NCBI RefSeq assembly: GCF_001953745.1
Contig: NZ_LWLN01000001.1
Location: 3,038,001 to 3,102,000, forward strand
Length of the DNA stretch: 64,000 nt
Source of the DNA: Natrinema saccharevitans
GTDB lineage: Archaea; Halobacteriota; Halobacteria; Halobacteriales; Natrialbaceae
Direction of reading: 5' to 3'
Under the pieces are notes generated by a model. The model ran no database searches. It worked only from the letters and a program-made list of their open reading frames with translations, and was not told the DNA's origin. The stretch's first letter is position 1. Each line of letters begins with the position of its first letter. The position numbers and the translations under genes are program-made. Positions 15,881-24,490 of the stretch are shown here, one piece after another.

Positions 15881-16951
15881 CTATTGCTCACTGAGTGTCC
15901 GTGCGACGCGCTCGAGGACCGACACCGACCGGTCGAACTCCGACAGCGACAGTCGCTCGTCGGGCGCGTGATCGAGGTCCGAGTTGCCGGGCCCGTAGGT
16001 GACCATCGGACAGTCCCAGGCCCCGGCGTAGATGTTCATGTCGCTCGTGCCGGTCTTTCGCACCAGGCGCGGATCGTCGCCCTCCTTGCGGATGGCGACG
16101 CGAAACGCGCGTGCGACCGGCGTCCGCGGGCTCATCATCACCGGCGGGACCTTGTCCTTCCAGGTCACGGTCCCGACCTCGAGTTCGGCCTCCGCGGCCT
16201 CGCGGACGGTCCCGACGTCGAGCGCCGGCGGCACGCGCAACTGGACGTCCATCGTCGCCTCGACGGAGAGGCCGTCGTCGCTGACGCCGCCCTCGATGTC
16301 GACCGGCTTGGTCGTCACCTGCTCGAAGATCGGTTCGTACTCGTCGCCCTCGAAGTACTCCTCGACGGCCGACCACCAGCGGACGGCGTGTTGGATCGCG
16401 TTCGGGTCCGGCCGGGAGGTGTGGCCGGACTCGCTGGTCGCGACGTACGTCCCGGCGATCAGTCCGCGATACCCCAGCGTGATCCCGTCGGCACCGGACG
16501 GCTCGCCGTTGACGACGGCCGCCGGCGGCTCGTCGCGGTCGTCGACCAGGTAGCGCGAGCCCTTCGAGTCGATCTCCTCGCCGACGACGCCGACGAAGGA
16601 GACGCCGGTGCGGACGGCGGCGGCCGCCATCGCGGCGAGCGGCCCCGTCGCGTCGACGCTGCCGCGGCCCCAGAGGATCTCGTCGTCGCCGGTCTCCTCG
16701 ACCTCGACGGGGATGTCCCCCGGCACGGTGTCGATGTGTGAGGTCAACAACACGGAGTCGTCCGCCGGCGCGCGGACGTTCCCGACCGCGTCGATCCAGA
16801 CCTCGCGGTCGTGGGCCTCGAAGAAGTCCACGAGGCGTTTGGCCGCCTCGCGTTCCTCGCGAGTCGGCGAGGGAATCGAGACGAGATCGACGAGCAACTC
16901 GCGGGCTTCGGCGGCCGACACGTCGCTCGAGGGGGCTGCGTTCGCGCTCAT
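15881..16951 (-). CDS. argE: [LysW]-ornithine/lysine hydrolase (M20 family)
   Basis: This M20-type zinc amidohydrolase is inferred to release ornithine (or lysine) from the LysW-type carrier. Metal-ligand motifs are visible: LLTSHIDTVPG, GRGSVDATGPLAAM, VGEEIDSKGSRY, and the C-terminal GTSDMN, with GNSDLDHAPDERLS near the end. The ATG at 16951 overlaps the argD stop by 4 bp, indicating translational coupling. The 356 residues match LysK/ArgE-type enzymes. Its position beside argX and argW supports the ornithine role. Confidence 0.93.
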   Translation of the reverse strand: MSANAAPSSDVSAAEARELLVDLVSIPSPTREEREAAKRLVDFFEAHDREVWIDAVGNVRAPADDSVLLTSHIDTVPGDIPVEVEETGDDEILWGRGSVDATGPLAAMAAAAVRTGVSFVGVVGEEIDSKGSRYLVDDRDEPPAAVVNGEPSGADGITLGYRGLIAGTYVATSESGHTSRPDPNAIQHAVRWWSAVEEYFEGDEYEPIFEQVTTKPVDIEGGVSDDGLSVEATMDVQLRVPPALDVGTVREAAEAELEVGTVTWKDKVPPVMMSPRTPVARAFRVAIRKEGDDPRLVRKTGTSDMNIYAGAWDCPMVTYGPGNSDLDHAPDERLSLSEFDRSVSVLERVARTLSEQ

Positions 16952-18096
16952 GAGTCGTCGGTCGGTCCGAGGACGTCGGCGATCGCGTCGACGACTCGAT
17001 CGGCCTCGACCCGCTCGAGGACAAGCGGCGGGAGCAGTCGGAGGACGGTTCGGCCGGCCGGCAGCGCCAGCACCTGCTCGTTCATCGCCAGGTCGCGGGC
17101 GACGCGGTTCGCACCGCGTTTCAACTCGACGCCGACGAGCAGGCCCTGACCGCGGACCTCGCGCACCGAATCGCCGAGCGCCGCCTCGAGTTCGGTGACG
17201 AGGTAGTCGCCGATCTCGGCTGCGTGGGCGGGGTACTCCTCCTCGACCAGCGTCGAGATCGTCGCGCGGACGGCCGCGGTGACGACCGGGCCGCCGCTGA
17301 ACGTGGCGTTGTGCGAGGCCGCGCCGTCGGCGATCCAGTCCCGGACCGCGACCGCGCCGACGGGCAGGCCGTTGCCCAGGCCCTTCGCCGTCGTCAACAC
17401 GTCGGGCGTGACGCCCGCGTTCTGGCAGGCCCACATCGAACCCGTCCGGCCCATACCGGTCTGGACCTCGTCGAGGACGAGCGCCGCGCCGGCCTCGTCG
17501 GTGGCCTCGCGGGCGGTCTCGAGGTAGCCCGCGGGCGGGACGTTGATCCCGCCCTCGCCCTGAATCGGCTCGAGGATGACGGCCGCGGTCTCGTCGTCCA
17601 CGGCGGCCGCGAGTTCCTCGCCGTCGCCGTAGGGGACGAACTCCACGTCGCCAGCCAGCGGCTCGAAGGGTTTCTTGTACTTGTCCTTCCAGGTGGCCGC
17701 GAGCGCGCCCATCGTCCGCCCGTGGAAGCTCCGGGTCGCGGCGACGATCTTCGACTCGCCGGTCGCCGAGCGGGCGAACTTCAGCGCGGCCTCGTTGGCC
17801 TCGGTCCCGGAGTTGCAGAACCACGCCTGATCCAGACCTGCCGGCGTCGACGCCACGAGCGCCGCGTAGGCGTCCTCGCGCGACTGGACGGGGTAGGAGG
17901 AGTCGACGAACGTCAGATCGGCGACCTGCTCCTGGACCGCGTCGACGACCGCGGGGTGAGAGTGGCCGAGCGGCGTACAGGCGTAGCTCGCGCCGACGTC
18001 GAGATACTCCGTGCCGTCCGTTCCGTAGAGGAACGGTCCCTCGCCGCGTTCGATGCCGATCGGCTTGCCGCCGGAAACGAAGTCGTGATCGCTCAT
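16948..18096 (-). CDS. argD: Acetylornithine/[LysW]-aminoadipate semialdehyde-type aminotransferase
   Basis: This class-III PLP aminotransferase of 382 residues converts the carrier-bound semialdehyde to the amine. Signatures: FCNSGTEANEAALK, the hinge SFHGRTMGALAATWK, the PLP aspartate in LVLDEVQTGMGRTG and the Schiff-base lysine in LTTAKGLGNGLPVGA. It overlaps argB and argE by 4 bp each. Such enzymes often serve both arginine and lysine routes; the arg-only neighbours favour arginine. Confidence 0.95.
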   Translation of the reverse strand: MSDHDFVSGGKPIGIERGEGPFLYGTDGTEYLDVGASYACTPLGHSHPAVVDAVQEQVADLTFVDSSYPVQSREDAYAALVASTPAGLDQAWFCNSGTEANEAALKFARSATGESKIVAATRSFHGRTMGALAATWKDKYKKPFEPLAGDVEFVPYGDGEELAAAVDDETAAVILEPIQGEGGINVPPAGYLETAREATDEAGAALVLDEVQTGMGRTGSMWACQNAGVTPDVLTTAKGLGNGLPVGAVAVRDWIADGAASHNATFSGGPVVTAAVRATISTLVEEEYPAHAAEIGDYLVTELEAALGDSVREVRGQGLLVGVELKRGANRVARDLAMNEQVLALPAGRTVLRLLPPLVLERVEADRVVDAIADVLGPTDDS

Positions 18097-19010
18097 TCTG
18101 TGGCCTCCTGTGTCGTCTCGTCGTCCGCGATGACCCCCGGCTCGAGGGTCGTCCCCTCGCCGGCTAACGCGGCCGTGATCGGTTCGTCGGCGTTGGCGGT
18201 CGCAACGGTGACGCTCGCAGCGCCGCCCTCGAGGGCCTCCTCGGCGGCCATGACCTTCTTCGTCATGAACCCCTCCGCGGCGTCCTTGACGGCCGCGAAC
18301 TCCTCGGGGGTCGAGGCCGAGTCAATGCGCGTCGACTCGTCGTCTGGGTCCTCGTAGATCCCCGAGACGTCAGTCAGCACCACGAGGTCGGCCTCGAGCG
18401 CGCCCGCGATTGCCGCGGCCGCGCGGTCGGCGTCGGCGTTGACGGCGGTGTAGCCGCCCGACTTCTCCTTGCCCAGCATGGGAACGGACACGACGGGCGT
18501 GTAGCCGCCCGCCAGCGTCGTCTCGAGCAGGTCGGCGTTGACCGACTCGATCTTCCCGGAGTGGTCGCCGCGCTTGATCTTCTTCTTGCCGTCCTCTGTG
18601 ACGCGGACGGCGGACTTGCGTTTCCCCTCGAGCAGCTTGCCGTCGGTGCCCGAGAGCCCGACCGCGTCGACGCCCTCGTTGTGCAGGCTCTCCACGAGGT
18701 CCGTGTTGAGCTTGCCGGGCATCACCATCTTGAAGACGTCCATCGTCTCCTCGTCGGTGAAGCGCCCGACGACGCCGCCGGGCGTTTCGACGTAGGTGGG
18801 CTCCTTCCCGAGGTCCTCGAGCGTCTCGTCGACGGCCGTCGAGCCGCCGTGGACGAGGACGACGTCTTCAGGCGGCTCAACGCCGCCTGAACGGCCAGCG
18901 GAACTCTGTTCCGCGCTGTCCTCGCCGTCCGCGACGAGCGAAGCCACGTCGGAAAGCGCGCCTTCGGGATCGACGGCGCGTGCGCCGCCGATCTTGACGA
19001 CGACCGTCAT
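18093..19010 (-). CDS. argB: [LysW]-glutamate/acetylglutamate kinase with an in-frame linker insertion
   Basis: It phosphorylates the carrier-bound glutamate. The amino-acid-kinase fold begins MTVVVKIGGARAVDP; VLVHGGSTAVDETLE and NADADRAAAAIAGALEADLV are further core motifs, and DVSGIYEDPDD follows. Between residues about 26 and 48 a Ser/Glu-rich stretch (GEDSAEQSSAGRSGGVEPPE) interrupts the usual link between the first strand and VLVHGG. It is encoded by two palindromes (18867-18891 and 18898-18914). A related insertion occurs in argH. The gene abuts argC exactly. Confidence 0.94.
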   Translation of the reverse strand: MTVVVKIGGARAVDPEGALSDVASLVADGEDSAEQSSAGRSGGVEPPEDVVLVHGGSTAVDETLEDLGKEPTYVETPGGVVGRFTDEETMDVFKMVMPGKLNTDLVESLHNEGVDAVGLSGTDGKLLEGKRKSAVRVTEDGKKKIKRGDHSGKIESVNADLLETTLAGGYTPVVSVPMLGKEKSGGYTAVNADADRAAAAIAGALEADLVVLTDVSGIYEDPDDESTRIDSASTPEEFAAVKDAAEGFMTKKVMAAEEALEGGAASVTVATANADEPITAALAGEGTTLEPGVIADDETTQEATE

Positions 19011-20087
19011 TTACGGTGCCCCCACGGGGTGCAGTCCCGTGAACTCGAGTCCGGCCGTCTCCTCGAGGCCGAGCGCGACGTTGGCGGCGTGGACCGCCTG
19101 CCCGGCCGAGCCCTTCATCATGTTGTCGATCGCCGAGAAGACGACGATCCGTTTGTTCGACGGGTCGAGTTCGAACCCGACCTCGGCGAGGTTGGTCCCG
19201 GCGACCGCCTTCGGTTCGGGGTAGCGGTAGACGCCGGAGCCGCCGGCGGCCATGCGGACGAACGGCTCGTCCTCGTAACAGCCGCGGTAGGCCTGCCAGA
19301 GTTCGCCCTTCGAAACGGGCGAACTCGGGAAGACGTGATTCGTCGCGCTCGCGCCGCGGGTCATATCCACGGCGTGACAGGAGAAGGCGACCGAGGTGTC
19401 GAGGAACTGCTCGATCTCGGCCTCGTGGCGGTGGCCCGTCGGCGCGTACGGACGGACGACGCCCGAGCGTTCTGGGTGGCTCGAGGCCTCGCCGCCGCCG
19501 GCCCCGCCTTCGGAGGAGCCGACCTTCACGTCGACGACGATCTGCTCGCCGCCCTCGAGGATCCCGTGTTCGAAGAGCGGATACAGACCCAGAATGGTCG
19601 CGGTGGCGTTACAGCCGCCGCCCGCGATGAGGTCCGCGCCCGCGAGGTTCTCGCGGTTGATCTCGGGCAGGGCGTACTCCGCCGTCTCGAGATACTCGGG
19701 GGCCTCGTGGCCGTCGTACCACTCGTCGTACTGGGCCTCGGTCTCGAGGCGGAAGTCCGCCGAGAGGTCGACGACGGTGTCGGCGATCTCGAAGAAGTCG
19801 TCGATCTGTCCCATCGAGACGCCGTGGGGCGTCGCGGCGAACAGCACGTCGACCGACTCGAGGTCGTCGGGTTCGGTAAAGCGCAGGTCCGACCCGCGAA
19901 GCGGCGGGTGGACGGAGCCGACGCTCTTGCCGGCCTTCGACCGGCTCGTGACTTCGACGAGTTCGAAGTTGGGATGGCCGGCGAGCAGTCGCAGGAGTTC
20001 GCCGCCGGTAAAGCCGCTGCCGCCGACGACGGTCGCGGTGACCGTCTCGGCGTCCGGCGCGGCACCGACATCGCTGCCCACCGTCAT
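19011..20087 (-). CDS. argC: N-acetyl-gamma-glutamyl-phosphate/[LysW]-glutamyl-phosphate reductase
   Basis: It reduces the acyl phosphate to semialdehyde with NADPH. The Rossmann motif VVGGSGFTGGELLRLL is near residue 21 and the catalytic cysteine lies in IAGGGCNATATILGL; FSCHAVDMTRGA and a C-terminal NMMKGSAGQAVHAAN are family hallmarks. The insert KVGSSEGGAGGGEASSHPERSG is typical of the LysY/ArgC subgroup. The 358 residues fit. It overlaps argX by 4 bp. Confidence 0.95.
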   Translation of the reverse strand: MTVGSDVGAAPDAETVTATVVGGSGFTGGELLRLLAGHPNFELVEVTSRSKAGKSVGSVHPPLRGSDLRFTEPDDLESVDVLFAATPHGVSMGQIDDFFEIADTVVDLSADFRLETEAQYDEWYDGHEAPEYLETAEYALPEINRENLAGADLIAGGGCNATATILGLYPLFEHGILEGGEQIVVDVKVGSSEGGAGGGEASSHPERSGVVRPYAPTGHRHEAEIEQFLDTSVAFSCHAVDMTRGASATNHVFPSSPVSKGELWQAYRGCYEDEPFVRMAAGGSGVYRYPEPKAVAGTNLAEVGFELDPSNKRIVVFSAIDNMMKGSAGQAVHAANVALGLEETAGLEFTGLHPVGAP

Positions 20088-20971
20088 TGGGCGGACACCT
20101 CGAGTTCCGGATCGGCGGCCTGTGCTTTGGCCTCGAGCCAGTCGACGACGGTGCCGGCGACGTCGGTCTCGACGGCTTCGTCGAGGGCCTTGAACTCGAC
20201 CGTGTGGTTGACCTCGTGGACCGTATATCCGTCCGCAGTCTCCATCAGGTCGATCCCGAGCAGCCCGTCGCCGACGGCGTCGCTGGCTCGTTCGACGAGA
20301 TCCAGCGCCTCGTCGTCGATCTCGAAGACGTCGGTCTCCGCACCCTTCGCGGCGTTGGTGATCCAGTGGTCCGAGGATCGGACCATCCCGGCGATAGGCT
20401 CGCCGTCGATGGCGAGGACGCGGATGTCACGGCCGGGCTTCTCGACGAACTCCTGAACGTAGAACACCTTGTGTTCGTAGTGGCCGAGCGTCGCCTTGTG
20501 TTCGAGGATCGCTTCGGCGGCCGACTCGGAGTCGATCTTGGCCATCAGGCGACCCCACGAGCCGACGACCGGCTTGAGGACGCAGGGGTAGCCAAACGAC
20601 TCGATGGCCTCCATCGCGGTCTCTTTGGTGAACGCGACTTTGGTCGCGGGCGTGGGAACGCCCGCATCCTCGAGCGCGAGGCTGTTCTTTACCTTGTCCG
20701 CACAGACGTCGGCCGTCTCGTGACTGTTGACCACGGGGATGCCGTACGACTCGAAGAACTGCGTGGCGTACAGGCTCCGGCTCGTGGCGAGACAGCGATC
20801 GACGACGATGTCGAGGTCGTCGAACGCCGCGGGCGCGTCCGAGATGTCGAAGGTCTGCTTGCGGACGTCGATCTTCGTGACCTCGTGATCGCGCTCGCGA
20901 AGCTCGTTGAGCAGGATTTTCTCGTCTTTGCGGATCCGTGAGTAGAGTATGCCGACGTTCACGCGAGCCAC
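20084..20971 (-). CDS. argX: Glutamate--LysW-type carrier ligase (ATP-grasp)
   Basis: This RimK/LysX-type ATP-grasp enzyme is inferred to attach glutamate to the C-terminal glutamate of ArgW. Visible features are the start VNVGILYSRIRKDEKILL, PVVNSHETADVCADK, ATP-grasp segments YPCVLKPVVGSWGRLM and KVFYVQEFVEKPGRDIRVLA, and LGIDLMETADGYTVHEVNHT with the metal-binding Glu/Asn. The 295 residues match. The pairing with argW and the arg genes favours glutamate over alpha-aminoadipate. Confidence 0.93.
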   Translation of the reverse strand: MARVNVGILYSRIRKDEKILLNELRERDHEVTKIDVRKQTFDISDAPAAFDDLDIVVDRCLATSRSLYATQFFESYGIPVVNSHETADVCADKVKNSLALEDAGVPTPATKVAFTKETAMEAIESFGYPCVLKPVVGSWGRLMAKIDSESAAEAILEHKATLGHYEHKVFYVQEFVEKPGRDIRVLAIDGEPIAGMVRSSDHWITNAAKGAETDVFEIDDEALDLVERASDAVGDGLLGIDLMETADGYTVHEVNHTVEFKALDEAVETDVAGTVVDWLEAKAQAADPELEVSAQ

Positions 20972-21050
20972 CTCTGATTGAGGGCCGCGGCGCTACGCGC
21001 CCCGCGAACCGTCGCGGCGGAGGACGGCAGTTTCCCAGCCGTCTGCAAGG

Positions 21051-21215
21051 TCACTCACCCCAGTCCTCTTCCAGCTCGGGGGCCTGTTCGAGGACTGGCG
21101 GCTCGGTATCGACGACTTCCAGCTCGGCACCGCAGGTCGTACAGTCAACGATCTCTCCCACTTCCAGATCGTCGTGCAGGGACACTTCTGCCCCACACTC
21201 GACGCATTCGGTCAT
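21051..21215 (-). CDS. argW: Amino-group carrier protein (LysW-like)
   Basis: The 54-residue acidic protein carries a zinc-ribbon pair, CVECGAE and CTTCGAE, and ends in ELEEDWGE, the EDWGE tail that defines LysW/ArgW carriers. The terminal glutamate gamma-carboxyl is the expected attachment point for glutamate during ornithine synthesis. It is the first gene of the argW-X-C-B-D-E-F run. A TATA-like box lies about 30 nt upstream, consistent with a leaderless transcript. Confidence 0.95.
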   Translation of the reverse strand: MTECVECGAEVSLHDDLEVGEIVDCTTCGAELEVVDTEPPVLEQAPELEEDWGE

Positions 21216-21242
21216 TGTACCCGAACGTGGGTGCCGGGATCC

Positions 21243-21248
21243 CTTAAA
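21243..21248 (-). promoter_or_regulatory. TATA-like box of the argW-argF operon
   Basis: CTTTAAGG on the minus strand is centred about 30 nt before the argW ATG, within an AT-rich stretch that runs to 21355. It probably drives the seven-gene operon. Confidence 0.55.
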
Positions 21249-21437
21249 GCCTTCGAACTTAACAGCAAAATTACACTATCCGCACGCCACGCTAACGGCC
21301 CGTATGGCCTACGTTACGGCAGGTCTACTTCGACATATCATGTAGTATATAATTGATCCCCTCGCGGGGATCGTCGTCGAACCGGTCGGTCGGCACGCGG
21401 CGAGTGCGACCGGCGTCCCGCCGACGACGTGACAAAC

Positions 21438-23030
21438 TCAGACATAGCCGTTCACCTCCGAGCGCAACCGCTCGTGGGCGGCCTCGAGTGCGTCGGTCCG
21501 ACCCTCGAGATCGGCGGTGTCGGCCGAGAGCGACTCCCGCGCGGTCTCTATCTGAGGTGCGACCGCCTCGGGTGCGGGCCCGCCCTGCGAGTCGCGGCTC
21601 GCGACGCTCTCGACCGGGTCGAGGGCCGCTTCGACTGCCTCGCGTTCGACGTGGGCCGAAAGCGACTCGCCGAGGACCTCCCGAGCCGCGGCCTCGAGGG
21701 CGTCGTAGTCCGCGCCGTTCGCTCGCGGTTCGTCACCGCTCGCGTTCTCCGCGGAACTGCGTTCCGCGCTATTCTCAGCGGCGATGGCAACCAGTTCGTG
21801 GGCCGTCCTGAACGGCAACCCGTTGGCCGCCAGCAGGTCCGCGACGCCGGTCGCCGTCGAGAAGCCCTCGCCGGCTTCCGCTGCCAGGGTCTCCTCGTTC
21901 CAGTCGGCCGTCGCCACCGCGCCCGCTGCGACCTCGCTGGCCTCGGTTACCGCGTCGACGGTCTCCCAGGCGTGGGTCGTCGCCCGCTGGAGGTCGCGGT
22001 TGTACGCGCGGGGCAGCCCCTTCAACGTCGTCGTCAGCCCCTGAACGCTGCCGGCCGCATCGCCCGCGACCGCGCGGACGAGCTCCAGCGTGTCCGGGTT
22101 CTTCTTCTGGGGCATGATCGACGACGTCGACGAGTAGTCGTCGGCCAGATCGACGAAACCGCGGTTCGCGAAGATGATCACGTCCTCCGCCAGCCCCGAC
22201 AGCGTCGTCGCGTGGGTCGACAGCGCCTGCGTCGTCTCGACCAGGAAATCGCGGCTCGAGGAGGCGTCCATCGAGTTTTCGACGACGCCCTCGAACCCCA
22301 GCAGGTCGGCGGTGCGCTCGCGGTCGATATCGAAGGTCGTGCCCGCGAAGGCGGCGCCACCGAGCGGCGACTCGTTGATGCGGTCGTAGGCCGCGAGCAG
22401 CCGTTCGGTGTCACGGCGAACCGCGCCCTCGTAGGCCAGCACCCAGTGGGCCACGGTGGTCGGCTGGGCGGGCTGGAGGTGGGTGTAGCCGGGCATGATC
22501 GTCTCGCGGTGGTCGTCGGCGACGTCGACGAGCGACTCGCGCAGCGCGAGCGTCGTCTCGATCGCCGCGAGGACGCCCTCGCGCAGGCGATACCGGATGC
22601 AGGCCGCGACTTCGTCGTTGCGCGACCGGGCGGTGTGCATCTTCCCGCCGTCCGCGCCGACGCGCTCGATCACGGCCGTCTCGATTGCCTCGTGGACGTC
22701 CTCGCCGTCGGGCAGGGAGCCGTGGCCGTCGACCTCGATGGCGTCCAGCGCGGTCAGGATCTCGCCGGCCACGTCCGCCCCGATAATTTCCTGCTCGGCG
22801 AGCATGACGGTGTGGGCGCGGTCGACCTCGAGATCGGCCTCGAAGATGCGCCGATCAGCCGCGAGCGAGGAGAGGAAGCTCCGGGCGGGGCCGCCGCCGA
22901 AACGGTCCCGGCGGACGACGCCGTCGGATCGCGATCCGGAGGATCGCTCACCGCCCTCGTCGTCGCCGCCGTCCGTGAGTGCCGAACCGCGCTCGGAATC
23001 GCCGCCGTGGGGAGCGCTCTCCTCGGTCAT
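21438..23030 (-). CDS. argH: Argininosuccinate lyase with two low-complexity insertions
   Basis: It splits argininosuccinate into arginine and fumarate. Family motifs: KMHTARSRNDEV, MPGYTHLQPAQPTTVAHW and the catalytic-serine loop STSSIMPQKKNPD. The 530 residues exceed the usual length of about 460-490 because of a Gly/Ser/Asp-rich stretch at residues about 6-36 and a segment near residue 415 (ENSAERSSAENASGDEPRAN) encoded partly by the palindrome GCGGAACTGCGTTCCGC. The latter is related to the argB insertion. The gene follows argG by 2 bp. Confidence 0.95.
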   Translation of the reverse strand: MTEESAPHGGDSERGSALTDGGDDEGGERSSGSRSDGVVRRDRFGGGPARSFLSSLAADRRIFEADLEVDRAHTVMLAEQEIIGADVAGEILTALDAIEVDGHGSLPDGEDVHEAIETAVIERVGADGGKMHTARSRNDEVAACIRYRLREGVLAAIETTLALRESLVDVADDHRETIMPGYTHLQPAQPTTVAHWVLAYEGAVRRDTERLLAAYDRINESPLGGAAFAGTTFDIDRERTADLLGFEGVVENSMDASSSRDFLVETTQALSTHATTLSGLAEDVIIFANRGFVDLADDYSSTSSIMPQKKNPDTLELVRAVAGDAAGSVQGLTTTLKGLPRAYNRDLQRATTHAWETVDAVTEASEVAAGAVATADWNEETLAAEAGEGFSTATGVADLLAANGLPFRTAHELVAIAAENSAERSSAENASGDEPRANGADYDALEAAAREVLGESLSAHVEREAVEAALDPVESVASRDSQGGPAPEAVAPQIETARESLSADTADLEGRTDALEAAHERLRSEVNGYV

Positions 23031-23032
23031 GC

Positions 23033-24235
23033 TTACTCGTCGTCCTCGTCGGCCGCGTTCGCGGCGATGGCTTCGTTCGCGAGACGGCGCTGGAAGCCGT
23101 GGTACTTCGCGACGCCGGTCGCGTCCTCCTGTTTGATCTTCCCGACCGTCTCGGTGTCGAAGGAGGCGTGTTCGGCCGAGTAGGCCGCGTACGTGCTGTC
23201 GCGTGCGACCGGACGCGCCTGGCCGCCCTCGAAGCGGATCGTGACCGTCCCGGTCACACGCTGTTGGGTCTCGTCGATGAAGCCCTCGAGCGCGCTGACA
23301 AGCGGTGCGTCGATCAGCCCCTCGTAGGCCTTCTGGGACCACTGCTGGTCGATCTGCTGCTTGAACTGGCGTTCCTCCTGGGTCAGAACGAGCCCCTCGA
23401 GGGCCTCGTGGGCGGAAAGCAGCGTCGTCGCGCCGGGGTGTTCGTAGTTCTCGCGGACCTTCAGCCCGAGCATGCGGTCTTCCATCATGTCGGTGCGGCC
23501 GACGCCGTAACTGCCGGCGAGGTCGTTGAGGTGTTCGACGAGTTCGACCGGCTCGTACTGCTGGCCGTCGACGGCGACGGGGTAGCCGTTCTCGAAGGCG
23601 ATCTCGATCTCCTCGGTCTCGGTGCCGGGCTCGTCGGTCCACTCGTAGATGTCACGCGGCGGGACGTAGTTGGGGTCCTCGAGGTCGTCGCCCTCGACCG
23701 AGCGGCTCCAGATGTTGGTGTCGATCGACCAGTCGCCGCCGCTGCCGCCCTCGACGGGGAGGTCGCGCTCGGCGGCGTACTCCTGTTCCCACTCGCGGGT
23801 GAGGCCGAGTTCGCGAACGGGAGCGATCACTTCGAGATCGGAGCTGCGCCAGACGGCCTCGAAGCGCAATTGGTCGTTGCCCTTGCCCGTACAGCCGTGG
23901 GCGATGCCGGTACAGTCCTGTTCCTCGGCGACCTCCAGGATCGCTTCCGCGATCACCGGGCGGGCCAGGGCCGTTCCCAGCGGGTAGCCCTGATAGGTCG
24001 CGTTCGCGCGAACGCTCTCGAGACAGAGTTGAGCGAATTCCGCTCGCGCGTCGACGACGTAGTGGTCGAGGCCAAGCGCCTCGGCAGTTTCCTCGGCTTC
24101 GTCGAACTCTTCGGCCGGCTGGCCGACGTCGACGGTGACGCCGATCACGTCGTCGTATCCGTATTCCTCCTCGAGCAGCGGGACACAAACGGTCGTGTCC
24201 AGGCCGCCCGAGAACGCGAGTGCAACGCGGGTCAT
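23033..24235 (-). CDS. argG: Argininosuccinate synthase
   Basis: It joins citrulline and aspartate with ATP. The PP-loop is in ALAFSGGLDTTV; GCTGKGNDQLRFE and the anion-binding YPLGTALARPVIAE are further family motifs. I chose ATG at 24235 (MTRVALAFSGG); an in-frame ATG at 24253 would add MSFEYD. AT-rich sequence containing ATCAATTATT and CTTAAG lies 30-65 nt upstream and could be the proximal promoter. A distal promoter with an Arg-rich mini-ORF is described separately. It heads the argG-argH pair. Confidence 0.96.
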   Translation of the reverse strand: MTRVALAFSGGLDTTVCVPLLEEEYGYDDVIGVTVDVGQPAEEFDEAEETAEALGLDHYVVDARAEFAQLCLESVRANATYQGYPLGTALARPVIAEAILEVAEEQDCTGIAHGCTGKGNDQLRFEAVWRSSDLEVIAPVRELGLTREWEQEYAAERDLPVEGGSGGDWSIDTNIWSRSVEGDDLEDPNYVPPRDIYEWTDEPGTETEEIEIAFENGYPVAVDGQQYEPVELVEHLNDLAGSYGVGRTDMMEDRMLGLKVRENYEHPGATTLLSAHEALEGLVLTQEERQFKQQIDQQWSQKAYEGLIDAPLVSALEGFIDETQQRVTGTVTIRFEGGQARPVARDSTYAAYSAEHASFDTETVGKIKQEDATGVAKYHGFQRRLANEAIAANAADEDDE

Positions 24236-24375
24236 GTCGTACTCGAACGACACCAGCGGACGGTCTTAAGCCCGTTGATTCTATCCTCGAAAATAATTGA
24301 TAGAGCCTCTGCTAACCGAAAATTCTGCATTTCTGGGATCGGTGGAACGAAGCGGAGACGTGGAGTGGAAGAGTA

Positions 24376-24396
24376 GACGGGCTCAAAAGGCCCGTC
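24376..24396 (-). promoter_or_regulatory. Hairpin spanning the stop codon of the Arg-rich leader ORF
   Basis: GACGGGC-CTTTTGA-GCCCGTC forms a perfect 7-bp stem with a 7-nt loop that contains the leader stop codon TGA. A second hairpin, CGTCGCC-CGGC-GGCGACG (24402-24419), covers the Arg codons. The arrangement resembles an attenuator, but a U-tract is lacking. Confidence 0.4.
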
Positions 24397-24469
24397 GAGG
24401 TCGTCGCCGCCGGGCGACGGTCCCGTCGGTACCGAGAACGGTGAGCGCAGTGCCGACGGAGTGGCTCAT
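24383..24469 (-). CDS. Putative Arg-rich leader peptide upstream of argG (28 aa)
   Basis: The frame begins MSHSVGTALTVLGTDGTVA and ends ARRRRPRRAF, giving six Arg in seven positions just before the stop. The minus-strand sequence GTTTTAATACT is a good TATA box centred about 27 nt before the ATG, so a leaderless transcript would start at or near it. The stop lies about 150 nt upstream of argG. A regulatory leader sensing arginine or Arg-tRNA is inference. Arg-rich frames arise easily in GC-rich DNA, so chance is a real alternative. Confidence 0.35.
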   Translation of the reverse strand: MSHSVGTALTVLGTDGTVARRRRPRRAF

Positions 24470-24490
24470 TGGGAGCAGATGGGGAATCAG

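Noticed and set aside
21429-23183. 584-codon plus-strand open frame over argH
   Set aside because: It is a shadow of argH on the opposite strand, without recognisable domains.
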